Shown piece by piece: positions 1-12,161 of a DNA stretch of 64,000 nt. The notes beneath the pieces are model-generated. The model did no database searches, was not told the DNA's origin, and saw only the letters and a list, made by a program, of their open reading frames with translations. The stretch spans positions 27,361,738 through 27,425,737 of the forward strand of contig NC_133172.1 in the NCBI RefSeq assembly GCF_040802235.1. The letters are read 5' to 3'. Both the position numbers and the translations under genes were made by a program. This stretch comes from Manis javanica (Eukaryota; Chordata; Mammalia; Pholidota; Manidae). How positions within the stretch are numbered: position 1 is the stretch's first letter; each line of letters opens with the position of its first letter.

Positions 1-540
1 CATTAGAAGCCTCTGGGTGTCACTGAAGAGCCTTGCCCTTCTCCCCCTCCTCCCCACCATGTACCACCTTAGAACATGCGGAGCTTGATTATCAGAATGA
101 AGGCATCAGTCTCAGTCAAGCCCTTTCATCCAGCAGCCTGCAGACACTGGTGTGGCAACAAAAGGAGGAAATGTAACAGCCTCATTCGATTTTTCTTCCT
201 TCTGTTCTTAAAGGAAAATTTTTTTCTCTAGCAGTGATTATTTCCACCTTAGTGAACTATCTCCTTTGATCTTAAGATCTGAAAAACTCCTGCAGGTGGG
301 CATTTTCCATGTTCTCTGTCTTCCCAGAAGCAATGAGAGGTTTAAGCTATGATAGTTAATTTCCTACTTATTATTTTCACTCTAACACTTAGTGGATCAT
401 ACAGACCCAACATGGTCTAATTGAAGCATTTAAAAGGGTATTTGAGACTAATGAAAGTAATGTTATAAAATGCAGGTGAAAATTCAGACCAGTCTTCAGA
501 GGTGAGGCCTCAGAGTGGAGGTGACCAAGCTCTTCAGTTC
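1..540. other. Intergenic, nothing recognised
   Basis: No gene, clear repeat family or RNA gene seen on either strand. Short open frames here lack splice context and coding bias. Confidence 0.5.
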
Positions 541-830
541 ACTCCCCCTACCTCTGGCTGCTGATTTCTGATCTTCTAGGTCTTGGTTCCAACAACCTCC
601 CTCAAGCAGGCCACCTGCCAGCTGACCTAAATCAACTCCGCTTTGGTCATTCTCCACCTCACCTCATGTTTTCCTCACAGGGCTCCCCTCCATCCCTATT
701 TCATCTGTCTACATATGCTCAGTGTGTCTTCCTGCTAGAGATAGAAGCTCCATCAGAGAAGGGACCGTGACAGCCTCATTATGGTTTTGGCCCCATAGTG
801 TCGACCCACGGAATGAATGGAAAGGACTGA
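540..830 (+). repeat. Probable L2 fragment
   Basis: Degraded LINE-2-like 3' sequence: a pyrimidine-rich stretch followed by an 'agaagctccatcagagaaggga'-type block, which corresponds to the conserved L2 3' block. It is highly diverged and the ends are approximate. Confidence 0.45.
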
Positions 831-949
831 CAGGCAGCTCCGCTCTCCCCATCACTCAGGCCAGAGCCCTTTCTGTCCCCCTTCACTCCTTTTTTCTCAC
901 AACATAACCATCCCATTAGCTTTATTAACAACCCCTTTGGCTCCAGCTT

Positions 950-1640
950 GAAAACTCATTCTGCATCCGACTACATTTATCCCTTGCACTGCCACTCCAG
1001 GTCAGGCTGCCTGGTTTCTCATCCACAGTATTTCAACTGCTTCTCCCTGGTCTCCCAGCCCACAACAGTCATAGGGTCTCTGTACAACTGCAGTGGAATT
1101 CCCAAGGCATGGAGAACACCATGTCACTCCCTGCTCACAGCTCTCCAGCACTTCCTTCATATTTACCAGGAAAAAATACCAACTCCATGAGGAGGCCCAG
1201 TGGCCCTCCATGCTCTGTGCCCTGCCTGCTGCTCTGACTCGTTTCTTCATCAGCTCACTTGCTCTGCTCCGCCCCAGCCATGCTGGCCATCCTGCTCCTC
1301 CCTGTGTGGCACCTGCTGTTTCCCCTGCCCACATACAGCATAATCTTTTGCAAAATAACCACACACCCTGCTTCCTTCCTTCCAGTACCTGCTCAAATGT
1401 CAGCTTAGCAGTCTTCCATGGCTACCGTATGTAACAGACAACCTCCCAGGCAACCCCATGTCAAGTCACTTATTCTGCCTCATCCTTCACCATCCAACAT
1501 ATTCTTCATTTGCTTGTTTATTTGCAGCACCTCCCCAATAGAATGTGAGCTCTGTGAGAGCAGGGACTTTGTCTTGGTCACTGCTATGTCCCCAGTACCT
1601 CGAACAGCCCGTAGTAAGTGCTCATTAAACACATTTTGAT
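950..1640 (+). repeat. L2 (LINE-2) 3' portion
   Basis: Follows the L2 3' end in order: a 'ctcactccctgctcaca' type block, 'cagctcacttgctctgctccgc', 'cctgctcaaatgtcagctt', 'gaatgtgagctctgtgagag', then 'agtaagtgctcattaaa' at the end. Open frames across it (for example 1093-1434) are chance frames in old LINE sequence. Confidence 0.85.
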
Positions 1641-2855
1641 GACAAGGTCTATTTGCTTTGCATAACTTGATTGACTACAACCCTCGCAAGGCTGTCAGAC
1701 AATACTGTCAAGGTGTGTGCCTCCAACCTGTTTCAGAGAAGACACCCCTACCTGGAGTTATACTCTCTTCTCCAATATCATCCCAATTCTGTCCCCACCT
1801 ATCCTCATAAGGGTCAGCAGATATCCTTTCTGGAATTTGATCCATCTCTCTGACACTGCCTGCCCCCTCCAATTTATAACCCTGCCCTTTAGTTCTGGAC
1901 ATATTCAATTATGTCCAGGTTTTCCAGGATTCACTATAATTTATGCTCAATACTGTGCCTTAAAGATTCCAAATTTCTCCAATTTTACACATAACACAGG
2001 AAAGACGGAGTTCTTTGAAGCACAGTTATAAACTACTATCAATAAGGAAATGCAAATGAGTAAGGCAAGGGGTTTCCAACTGTGCTCTGCTCTGTGATTC
2101 AGAGTTCCATGGGCAGGAGGACCAGAAAGTGCTGCACACAGCAGGCAGATGCCCCTTACACTAGGGTGCTTTGGTACAGTGCACCCATATCAGAAATCCA
2201 CACACTGTTCATCTCACTGGTAGGCCTGAAGAAGGGTTCATCAGTGTCCTGGCTAGCCAGGTGGCTGGCACAGTTGGAATTATGCTAACCTGCCCACTTA
2301 TTTGGCCATGGTCCTTTGTTCTGCCATTAAAGCATGATCCTGTGAACATATTTGATCCATAATGGTCATCAGGTGATGATGCTCAAAAGATGTCAAATAC
2401 AAATTTACAGGCTTTAGAGGGCTTTCAGGAGATGGCTAATTCAACAGGATAGCAGTCAGCAGGAAACTAGCCAGTCCTTTCATTTCATGGAGTGTTAAAA
2501 AATGACACTGTGAATCATGACAGGAAGGTTCCAGGAGAGAAACCTTGGCCAGGACATGTTTGCTCCTTCAGAAAATTTGGAGAGGAATTTGAAAATGGAA
2601 CAGTGCAGGAGTCAAACTCATGTCTTTAGAGACTGGCTATAATGACCCTTGTGATGTTTGATTCTTTGGAGTTCATCTTTCAATGAATCCATCATCACCA
2701 TCCCTAACATGGTTCCCCCTCACACCTCCAACCTGCAGATCCACAGAACACATCTGACATCCCCTGACAAAGAAGGCTTTTTATCACATTTGAGGAAAGA
2801 AACTTCTGTTCTAGAACTCCCTATTAACTTCTCCCAGAGAATATTAGAAAGCAGA
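1641..2855. other. Intergenic, nothing recognised
   Basis: Nonrepetitive or very diverged sequence. No coding exon or named repeat could be supported. Confidence 0.45.
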
Positions 2856-2859
2856 GATT

Positions 2860-3045
2860 GCAACCCTCTGTTCCATAAATAAAGTTTTATTGGAACATAG
2901 GCACACTCGTTCCTTTATGTATTGTTAATGGCTGTTTCATGCTGCAACAACAGGGATCAGTAGTTACCTCAGAGACCACATGGTCCACAAAACTTAAAAT
3001 ACTTACTATCTAGCCCTTTACAGAAAAATGTGCCAACCCCTATTC
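2860..3045 (+). mobile_element. MER20-like hAT-Charlie nonautonomous DNA transposon
   Basis: Carries the hallmark blocks in order: 'aataaagttttattggaaca', 'gtattgttaatggctg', 'actatctagccctttacag' and 'gccaaccccta'. The roughly 190 bp length fits MER20. Name given from memory of the consensus. Confidence 0.75.
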
Positions 3046-3734
3046 TAAAACAATTAGCCAAGTCAACAGAGGGATACAAGAATAATGTTGTAAAAACAGG
3101 GCCAAGCAGGACTATTGCCCTGTCAGCCACCTCCATAGCTGGCATACCAGAAGAGGGAGGAGAGCAGGCAAACAGGTTCCCCCATGGGCCTTGTCGCAGG
3201 TGTTGATGGTGCCCCACAGCATCATCTGAGCACCCACCTCTAGAATCCAAAGTTTCTTCTTGCAAATACCCTGGACTCTCTGCCTGTGGATTTTTCTGAC
3301 CAAACAAAGAAAGCTGAATGCTGCTTCCCAAGGCAGACTTCAAACGTAGATAGATGGGGAGTTGGTGGATAAGTATACCAGCTCCTTCAGCCCTCAGGTT
3401 GGATAATTTGGAGGTACTTCCAAAATATTCTCCACTTTCGTTTAAACTAATTCAAATTGGGTTCGGTTCTGCACAACTTAATAATCCTGACTAATCCCAG
3501 GGGGCTGCTCAACAGCATCCTCTCAGGTAAAGACCTGGGGACCAAGATGGTCAGGTGTCCTACAGACAGTCATTGGAGGTCAAGGGCTCTATTGGGATAG
3601 AGATCCCAGAAAGGCCCCTTAAGCACTCTGAAGTCAATATGCCATGGATCAAGAGAAGCAACACTGGCTTTCCCACTTCTAATTCTCTACCAGAAGGTTA
3701 GCATCTGACCTCAAGTGTCCATGCCTTCTCGGGG
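3046..3734. other. Intergenic, nothing recognised
   Basis: No recognisable gene or repeat. Confidence 0.45.
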
Positions 3735-4245
3735 CCACCTCATAAATGACTCATCAAGTCCTCCAGGGCCCTACATGACCTGGCTTCTGTCTCTTTCTAA
3801 GCTCTTCTCTTCTGCCTATGATTCTCTGACCACACTGTCCTTCTTTTATCTCCTTGATCAGCCAAGCCTTCTTTCATTGGAATATTTGCAGTTGCTCTTT
3901 CCTCTGCCTGGAACACTTCACCAGGATTTTTGTGTGGCTGGTTTTGTGGTCATTCAGTGCGCAGCAAAAATGTTTCTTCCTCAGAAAGTTCTTCCCCGAC
4001 TATTCAGCTAGAGTGGGTCTCTCACACTGGCCCCTTCACACTCAATCACATCACTCTGTTTTACTTGCTGCTGTGAAATCTTCTTGTTTATATATTTGTT
4101 TATATTATCAGTTTCTCTTTCTAACAGAGCTTATGCTCCAGAAGAGAAGGGACTTGTCTATTATTTACTATTATTTCCCCAGCATCAAGAAAGCACACTG
4201 TAAGTGCTAAATAAATATTTGTTGGATATATGAATGAATAGATAA
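3735..4245 (+). repeat. L2 (LINE-2) 3' end
   Basis: Long, fairly complete L2 3' end: 'ctccagggccctacatgacc', then 'tctgcctggaacacttc', then 'taagtgctaaataaatattt' and the terminal 'gaatgaata' repeat. Orientation is plus. Confidence 0.88.
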
Positions 4246-4324
4246 AAGGATAACAAAGATGGCAGGAAGGAAGGGAAGGAGAAAAGGATTTTGAAGTTCA
4301 AGGCTGGTTCACTACTTGGGGCAG

Positions 4325-4860
4325 ATATGGTTTCCTATAGAATAAGTATCAGATAGAAATGTGTTAGGCTGCAAAACCCAACTATAATAGCTAAAAGATA
4401 AGAGATTTTTTTTCTTAGCAATAAAAAATCTAAAGATAGAAAGTTCCTAGCACTAATTCAGCTATTTAATGATGACATCAAAGACCCAAGCCCCTTTCTA
4501 CTTCATCATCTTTAGCATGGTGGCTCATTCCTGTGTGTGACTGGCCTCATGGTCACAGGATCACCAAGGTAGGAAACATCACATTCACACCAAGGCAGAA
4601 AGGGAGGGAAGGGGTGATGCCAACTTTATTATCCCATTCCTTTCAGGAAATCAAAAGCTTTTCCTGAAATCTCCCCTCAAACATCTCCAGAATTTTCAAT
4701 TATCTCATTAGACAGAACTAGATCACATGACCTAGCTGCAAGGGAGTCTGGGGAAGTGACTACATTTCCCTCCAGCTCCTATAGCAGAGAAGCAGGTGAG
4801 AAGAGATGGGAACAGGTGTTCTGTTGAACCAAATTCTAGTATTGGTCACTGATCATATCC
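4325..4860 (+). repeat. Old interspersed repeat, family not named
   Basis: The block order resembles a recurring mammalian repeat: 'gttaggctgcaaaacccaac', a 'gatcacatgacctagctgca' block, 'agggagtctggggaa', then 'aaattctagtattggtcact'. I could not assign a family. Confidence 0.5.
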
Positions 4861-5694
4861 CCAGTAGCCATGACAACTGAAGAGAGGGACAACAGGATGT
4901 ATCCAGTACATCGAAGGGTATTAACAAGGCCACCAGAGAGAAAAGCTTTCTATACCTCTTCCAGCCATATCAACAACTCCCAAAGCAGTAGCAGTGAAAG
5001 TTTGCTTCATACAGATTTGGGAAAACACACCCAGGAGTACTGAAAACATGTCATTATCATTTTAATAGTCTGTGGGCTTCACAATTGAATTAAATGAGAT
5101 GGAGTAAGAATGGTGTGAAAATGTCACCTTTTTTAAGAAATGTTAACTCACTGTATTTAGTCTTGTTATAAGTTGTTTTAATTATTTCTTGACTAGATAA
5201 AAGAAACAAGTCTGGAATATTTGTCTGGTGTGTTAACACACATTTACCCTGAGGTGACATTTTAATAGCAGGGGAAATTAGGAGCAGCCTCCCAACCCTT
5301 GCACACATTGGGCCACATGCAGTTCTTAACACATAAATACTGGCTTTGTCAACAGTAATGAAGCCTGGAGAGCAAGCACCTCCTAGGGTCCTTAAACTTT
5401 TCCGAGAAAAAAATATGTAATTAAGGAATTGTAAGCACTCACCTCTGATTTATTATTAAAACAACACACCTTGGGCCACATTTGTACCCTCACTCATTGG
5501 AGGTAAACAGACAAGTGATTAAATATCAGCCTCACAGGGTGTCTCCCAACATGCTCTCCTCCAACTTTCCACACTTAGCCCACCTGTTCTCAGAGGCAGA
5601 GAGAGAGAAATTGAGCAGCATATCAGCACAGACAGAGAGTGGAGGCTAAATCTGGAAGCCCTCTGGTAATCCATTGTGTGCAGTTGTTACAAGA
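4861..5694. other. Intergenic, nothing recognised
   Basis: No gene or clear repeat on either strand. Confidence 0.45.
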
Positions 5695-5910
5695 AGTGTA
5701 GAGCTCATGGTTAATAGTGCTGACTTTGGGGTTGGCTGGACATGGATTCAAAGCCGATTCTACTATCTAAACTGGTGTGCTCTCCCATTCTCTGAGCCTC
5801 AGTTTCCTCATCTGTAAAATGGGTTGGATAATGGCTCCTGCCTTGTAGGGTTGCAATGAGGGTTTGGTATAACCCTGGGTACAGTTTCCAGCATACAGTA
5901 ATTGCTCATG
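5695..5910 (+). repeat. MIR (tRNA-derived SINE)
   Basis: Classic MIR core in the plus orientation: 'ggttaatagtgctgactttg', 'tctgagcctcagtttcctca', 'tctgtaaaatgggttggata', 'ttgcaatgagg'. About 215 bp and nearly full length. Confidence 0.93.
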
Positions 5911-7059
5911 GTTATAGCATGCCTGACACAGTTCAAATATCAAATCCACATTTGCAGCAGGAAGGGAAAGAAGAGGTAATGCCAGTTTTGTCTGTCCTAT
6001 TGATCCCATCCCCCAATAGCAACAGGAACAGTGATTAGCTTTTCAATTCTCCTTGACACTCAGGTTGTTTCTCCTGCAGTTTCTTCTATATCCCCCACTT
6101 TGAGGATCCATTCCTCAACTACCCCCTTTTACAGGAAGCCTTTCCTGACCAATGAGAGCTCAGTACTACACCAATTCCAGTGGAAGCCAACAGAGAGCAT
6201 CTTCCAATTTCCATCTCTGCAGACAGAGTGGCTAGGAGATGATGAGCAGTGTGTGATCCCCACATGCGCAATTTTTCCTAGGGTTCGTAAAGGGAGCATG
6301 CTAATATGATAACCTATTAGACTTCCATGCTGGAGGAAAAGCAAGCCCATGAGTCAGGTAGAGAAGGTTGTCAGGGAGTGGTGTCTTTTCATGAGTCGCC
6401 CTCCATCAGGGAAGAAGGGAGGCCCCACTCTTGCGCTGATACTAAAGCCAAGCTGCATGTGAGGCCACAGTGGAGGCTGGAGAGGCTGGCAAAGCATCAA
6501 GGCTCTAGACTAGGGAACAGCTTCTGACAAGAAACGCTCACAGGATACATACCTGGGGAAGGATTCTTCATTAAGGGCATCTTGATCACCTGCTGGAGAC
6601 TCAGTATTGGTGAGAGACAGAGAGGAGGTCTGTGGCACAAGCCTGGAAGACTGCAGTTCAGGTGCAGCTGTCTGCATCACATTGGGTAGCCTGGAAGGTG
6701 AGCACTCTCATAGCTGGTTACCCAAGGGCTGGGGTAGTTAGGAGGGCTGGTAGGAAAAGGAGTGCCTTCAGGGAACAGCAAGATTCCAAAGGGAGGGGTA
6801 GGCAAAGTGACAGAGGTAAGCATAAGCACAGTGGGCTATTTCCACTCTATTTCTTCAATTTTAAAATGTCACTAATTTTTGGATGAGCTTTCCAAATTCA
6901 TCCAAACATACATTAAATGTACACAACTGTAAGGCATAGCCTAATCTCAGAAATGACATGTTGTGGGGGAAATGTGGAGCATAGAATTGAGAGCAGCCAC
7001 CTTGTATCAGATATTGCTTGCCTCCTTCACTGGGACAGAGATGCTCTCACCCATCTTCA
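5911..7059. other. Intergenic, nothing firmly recognised
   Basis: Possible L2-like traces near 6100-6170 ('cccttttacaggaagccttt'), otherwise unassigned. Open frames here are short and unsupported. Confidence 0.4.
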
Positions 7060-7140
7060 AAGCCACCCTGTGAAGAGGATACTGTTGCCAGCTCTCTTTT
7101 GTAGATGAGGAGGCAGGTTTCAGCCAAAGCCCCCAGTAAC
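7060..7140 (-). repeat. MIR fragment, antisense
   Basis: Short antisense MIR core ('gccaccctgtgaagaggata', then 'tagatgaggaggcaggtttc'). Too short to set limits precisely. Confidence 0.5.
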
Positions 7141-7269
7141 CCTCTCTGGCTGCAGGTCCCAGCAAAGCTCATGGGTGGGAGGGGCTGTGGATGGGGCAGG
7201 TCCAGTGAGTGAAGGAGGGGAGTCATCCTGGCCCAGGCTCCCACCATCACCCTCCGGTTTCACCATCCT

Positions 7270-7950
7270 CCACTCTGCAACCAGAGTGATCTGCCTTCCT
7301 CTTGTTCTGGAATGAAATCTAAACTCCTTGCATGACCATCAAGGCCTTACCCTATGCAGCCCTCCTGTCTGTCTGTTTGTTCCCTTTTGCTTCCCTCCTT
7401 GCTCCCTCAGCCACACTGGCCTTATTCCTGCTCCTCAGATCTGGATCGTCTTTGCTCAGGGCCTTGTCCCCTGCTCTTCTCTGCCTAAAAGGGCTCTTTC
7501 CCAGGTAGCTCACGACTCAGCCCCTCAAGTCACTCAGCCTTGGCTTACATGTGGCCTCCTCGAAAAGGAAGTAACACCAGTCTAGTTTATGTCCTTGGTG
7601 CTCTGAGAATCTTTTGCTTCATTCTTGTTTATCTGTTTTTTTTGTCTCCCCGTTAGAATGTCAGCTCCATGACAGCAGGGCTGTTTCATCTGTTTTGCTC
7701 AGTTGCGTCACTTGTGACTTTTTTTTTTTTGTTTCATTAATCTACAATTACATGAGCAACATTATGGTTACTAGACTCCCCCCATCATCAAGTCCCCCCA
7801 GAAACCCCATTACAGTCACTGTCCATCAGCGTAGTAAGATGCTATAGAATCACTACTTGTCTTCTCTGTATGGGGGGCGGGCTGGGCACGGGGAGGGCTG
7901 TACAACACTTGTGACTTTTGAAAGAAGGAATGAATAAATGAATAAATGCA
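7270..7950 (+). repeat. L2 3' end, split by an L1 insertion
   Basis: L2 3' end from 'aatgaaatctaaactccttg' through 'gaatgtcagctccatgacag' to the terminal 'gaatgaataaatgaataaat'. It is interrupted near its end by the antisense L1 piece at 7723-7905. The two L2 halves read continuously once the insertion and one copy of its 14-bp target duplication are removed. Confidence 0.85.
7723..7905 (-). mobile_element. 5'-truncated L1 3' end, antisense, with target duplication
   Basis: Begins with the T-run of an antisense poly-A tail and continues as the reverse complement of the 3' UTR used by L1-1, L1-2 and L1-3 ('actgtccatcagcgtagtaa' type sequence). It is flanked by a perfect 14-bp target duplication, cacttgtgactttt, at 7709-7722 and 7906-7919. 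Only about 180 bp of the element was copied. Confidence 0.9.
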
Positions 7951-8039
7951 TCCACCCACACAGGTGGTGTGCCTGCCTTTGAACAAATCTACCAAACCTG
8001 GGGTCCAAATGGGGCCTAAATTAGAAGGAAACATCAAGC

Positions 8040-8435
8040 TGAGTGGTGTCTCAGGGGTTTTCCTACCTGGGTTAGCTGTCCACCCCTAAGCCCCTCTTCC
8101 ACTCAGAAATGAGTTTCTTCCTAAGTGCTTCCTGCCACACTCAGCTGCATTAGTCTGGGGCTCTCTCATGTCATCTTGGAGCTTTCTCTGTGTTTGCACC
8201 CTCTGTTATGCAACTTCAGACCTTGTTGCATCTATTGCTTATCTCATTCTTGTCTTGTTAAGGGTGAAGCTCAAGTGCCTCTCTGTGTCTCTGTCTTCCA
8301 CCCAGAAGGCAGCTTCTTAACATGCTCAGGCTTCAAAAGGTAGCTCAGCCTTCCTAGCATGATTCCTAGTAGCAATACTTCCAGAACTTTTTCAGTGGAA
8401 AGTCATTAGAAATACTAGATGCCTTTCAGACCATC
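8040..8435. other. Intergenic, nothing recognised
   Basis: No gene or clear repeat. Confidence 0.4.
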
Positions 8436-8439
8436 CATT

Positions 8440-8745
8440 AACATGTGCTTGGAGAGGCCTGGCCCTGGTTTACCATGAGCGATACAAAAGAAGATGCAGT
8501 CCTGCCCTCAGAGAGCTCACAGTCTCCTTTGGAAAACCAAAACTCATGCTTGTGTCACCTTCAAGGCTAAAGTGCAAAATTCAAACAGGAGATGCCTAAA
8601 GAGTGCAAAGGTTACTATGGACTGGAATGGTCAGGAAGGGCTTCCTGGAGGAGATGGGATAGCACTGAGCCTCAGCCCTCAAAGGCACAGTGGGATGACA
8701 GTGTTGGGAGGGGCAGGAACTTCAGAGAACAAAACTTAAGTGTTA
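8440..8745 (-). repeat. L2 fragment, antisense
   Basis: Contains the antisense L2 order 'tgccctcagagagctcacag' followed by 'tcaggaagggcttcctggag' and 'gaggagatggga'. Diverged; limits approximate. Confidence 0.6.
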
Positions 8746-9264
8746 CTGATGTTGAGTTTTTTCCAACCTGCACATGGATTGTTTTGTTTTATTTTCTAAG
8801 ATATTTTACAACTTTATACATGGACAAAGTCTAAGATAATAACATACATTCCCAAAATAACACCACTAAAATCGTGTACTTTTGAAAGTTCTATCATTGT
8901 TCCATAAATACCTCCCAGCTTTGAGGTATTAGGTGAGACAAGCAGGAACATACCCCTACTCTCATGCTTTAACTAGGCCCCAAGGATGGGTGGGGTTTGT
9001 AAACCAAGGAGGAGAGAGGAGTGCTTTCCAAGAGAAGGAAGTAATTGAATAAGATCCTATAGGTGTATTCATAAGGAATCCACAAGAATCGGAGAGCAAA
9101 TGCACAGAAGCAGCAATTCTTATCCATTAAGAAACTAATCAGAGGTGCTGGGCAGTGGACCCCCACGAGGGCAGCTGTGTCAGTTTATAGCTTCTTTCTC
9201 TACTCAGAAACTTTTCCTTAAGATTACTCTTGGCTAGTGTGATTACAGACAAAAATTCTATTAT
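8746..9264. other. Intergenic, nothing recognised
   Basis: No gene or clear repeat. Confidence 0.4.
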
Positions 9265-9470
9265 GTGTACTTGATAGCCTTTATTTTATCAGATCTTCAT
9301 AACAGCTCTATGCGGAAGTAAGACATAGTACATTCACCCCATCTCTAAGTTGAGGAACTGAGGCTTGAAGAATTTAAATTAAATGGTTTGCCCAAGATCA
9401 CATAGCCAGTGAAAGCACCAGACTCCCCTGGCATTCTTATCTCCCAACCATCTTGTTACTTTCCCTGTGG
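9265..9470 (-). repeat. MIR, antisense
   Basis: Reverse-orientation MIR: 'cttcataacagctctatgcg', 'aggaactgaggcttgaagaa', 'tttgcccaagatcacatagc'. The pattern is the usual antisense MIR order. Confidence 0.85.
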
Positions 9471-10079
9471 AGAACTCATTCCACTATTCCAACTTTAATA
9501 ATAATGTACACACTGAATTAAAGTATCAGACTGATAAAATAATAATTTTATACAGTGTTCTCCCATTACAGAGTGATATTACCTTGCCTTTTCATATCCA
9601 TTTTCCCCCATAGCTGTATCATTAAATAAAGAATATGTCCTGACTTATCCAATAAAGTATTTAACCTTTCTAATGTTTTATTGATTCTCAAAGCTTTGGT
9701 TGCACCAGAAGATCCTGATTGCTACATTAACAACCTCATTGATATTCTTTTAACTGATCTCTGCAATGTGAAATGCAGTGTGGGAGAGATGGGCTCCCAG
9801 TGATCTGTTAATCAATGAGCTAATCTTGCATCCACCATATGCACATTGCAGGAAAATGGATAATAAGAAATGAGGCCCATACACAGGCCCAGAGACCTGG
9901 GCTGCTGGAATATGGAGAAAGGGCCACCATTGGAGAGAGTCAGTGGAAAAAGAAGTTTTTCTCCAGTCTGCTCCCTCCAACCCCTTGCAATCAGCATGAC
10001 CCTTGCAAAGCCAAATTGGACTCTTAAAGGGCAACCATGTGCCACGCTAAATGACTTCAGGCAGAATTCAAACATAAAG
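9471..10079. other. Intergenic, nothing recognised
   Basis: No gene or clear repeat. Confidence 0.4.
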
Positions 10080-10735
10080 TCCAATTCTTTGGTGAAGCAT
10101 ATAGGTCCTCCTAATCTAGCCTCTGTTCTACATGCCAGCATCATCTTTCACCACTTACCCCTCCCTGAGATCTATGTGGCTGCCTTGTCTAACTACCAGG
10201 ACTAGGGTAAGGCATTTAGGCTCTCATCTTAGGCAAAACTGAAAGGGGCAGCAAAAAATTCAGTAAACAAGACAGACAAATAATATTTTAATACAACATA
10301 TTTAAAAATCAAAATTAATGCAAAGAAATCCACGACCAAATATCAAAAGTTAAAGGAAGGCAGGACTGCCTTGCACTTGCATGACCTTACCTTCCTCACC
10401 TCCCATAAACCCAGACCCACCCTCTCGTTCTAGTTTTCCAAACACACTGCTCTTCCTGACTTCTTGGACTTTGCCTGTGCTATTTTCTCTGCCTTGAAGA
10501 CTCTTCCATGAAAATCATTCTTCAGGTATCAGCTTTGATGTCACCTCTTCCAGGCAAGTCCCCCATGATGTATGTTCACAATGAGTACACCCTCCATACA
10601 ACATGTAAACCTGCGACTGATGCCCCTACTCTGTGCCCATAAACACCTCTTGTAGATTTATCACACTCTACTGCAATTGCCTGTCTGTCTCTCTGACCAT
10701 TTGTGAGCTCCATGAAGGTCAAGGCTGGCTGACAG
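10080..10735 (+). repeat. L2 3' end, apparently split
   Basis: L2-like blocks before (10080-10204) and after (10373-10735) an AT-rich insert: 'cctcctaatctagcctctgt', later 'tcttccaggcaagtccccca' and 'tttgtgagctccatgaaggt'. The left part is weaker. Confidence 0.6.
10205..10372 (+). repeat. Unnamed AT-rich repeat inserted in L2
   Basis: Starts 'ggactagggtaaggcattta' and runs into an AT-rich tail. A related copy seems to lie on the minus strand at about 12185-12300; both share the order 'aggcaaaactga...caaaaaattcagtaaa...aataatattttaat' imperfectly. Family not named. Confidence 0.4.
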
Positions 10736-11505
10736 TCACCACTCTTCCCATGGCTGGTGGCTGTGGTTGGGGCTGTGGCTGTGGTGGTTGCTCCTGTTCA
10801 GGCTGTCTGGAGGTGTGCACCAAGTCAAGCTGAAACTGCAGGAAGACACCTGCTGGGAAGTCCTGATGAGGTGGGGAAATCATATAGGCTGCTGGCAACC
10901 TTGCCTGAAACCTCATATGCAGATGCCCTGGGGTGGAGGTCAATGGATTGGAAATACTGAAGGAGATAGTGAGCAACATCCAGGAAGGTAAGGATTTGGG
11001 TCCCAATCAAGGGGGAAACAGCACCCCAAAGGCCCAGGCATCACCTGCAGAGGACAGTTTGGAGAAAGCTCTCTCTTCTCCCCTTTGATCCTATGGTATG
11101 TTTCCTGTCTTGCAGTAGTAGTGACAAGGCAGCGATGTGACGGGATCCTGGCTGGGCAGTAGAAGAGAAAAAAAGATGCTGGTAGGCGAGCAGGCCTTTG
11201 CATTCTCCACTTCCCCAGCCCTGCCTTCTCCCACCCCTCAGATTTGGGATGGACAAGGAAGACAGCTCTAGGAATAGAGCAGCACCCAGGGTGAAGTACT
11301 GAGCCATTTATCTGGGGAATGAGGTGAGGTGGGGTCAGATAGAGAATGAGCCTCAGCTGTAATTCCAGCATCTCATCACCACGGCACTGCCCCTGCTCTC
11401 ACTCCAAATCCCCTTCTCTAGGCCCCTTCCTGAATTTACTAGAAGGGACATGAGCTAGGGCTTGGACTTTAGCCCAACATATACTCCATGGTGTATGTGG
11501 TGCTC
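10736..11505. other. Intergenic, G/T-rich patch then unassigned sequence
   Basis: A GGCTGT/GGTTGT-like low-complexity patch lies at about 10745-10800. The open frames across it on both strands arise from this composition. Nothing else recognised. Confidence 0.4.
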
Positions 11506-11509
11506 TGGT

Positions 11510-11582
11510 GGCCTGCTGGAAGTGAATGGATGGATGGACTTCTGGATAAATTAATGGGTGAAAGAAGGAGGAAAGAATTTAG
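11510..11582 (+). repeat. GGAT-type simple repeat with a shared flank
   Basis: Short (GGAT)n followed by 'ggataaattaatgggtgaaa'. Almost the same tract occurs at about 14694-14731 beside the larger GGAT array, so this looks like a dispersed piece of the same unit. Confidence 0.6.
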
Positions 11583-11750
11583 CAGCCAAAGTAGCTGATA
11601 GACCAGGGATGATATGAACTCTGAGTGGAAGAATAATGAGACGTTTGAGGAACACCATTCCATAAAAGAAGAACATCACACACTACAGCCTGTACTCCAC
11701 AGAACAAGAAGGTATAACAAGCATAGTACATAAACTACAAGATATGTGGA

Positions 11751-12161
11751 AGCGTCCTGCCAATGGGTTTCAGCCATGGACAAGTTCACTATGGATTCGG
11801 TGAGACCAAAAAAATGACAGTGGAACATTCTTGGGGTGAAAGGGTTTATACCCAACTTTATTCCCATGGTGGCAGGTCAATCACTAGAATCTCTTCCACT
11901 CAGAGCGAGTCTGCATGCAGCAAGCAGATCTCTGCCTCTGGGCCTGTCTGCCCCACAGCCACCTCAGTCTCTGTCCTCAGCACTGCCACCACTCCAGCCT
12001 TTGCTCTGCTCTTCTGCAGCCATGCCACTGTGTCACCCAGAGCACTGGGCAGAGCTCTTTATATAGTGTCAATAACAATGCATTGCACACACGTGTGTGG
12101 TGAGCAAGCCAACCAGGGCCAGGTGAGAATTCTGGCCATAGGGACCTTCACTTTCTCCACA
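11751..12161 (-). mobile_element. Solo LTR A (5-bp-duplication ERV family)
   Basis: Read on the minus strand it starts TGTGGAGAAAG and carries a TATA-like 'ctatataaagagctc' (about 12052-12065), an AATAAA polyadenylation signal (11856-11862 as CTTTATT on plus), and ends near 'cattggcaggacg'. The same order occurs in LTRs B to E. The flanks give an imperfect 5-bp duplication (tccat/tccac), so the 3' limit is uncertain by 2 bp. No gag, pol or env beside it. Confidence 0.82.

Noticed and set aside
10719..11006. Gln/Pro-repeat minus-strand frame as a coding exon
   Set aside because: The repeat comes from a G/T-rich low-complexity patch and the frame has no other support.
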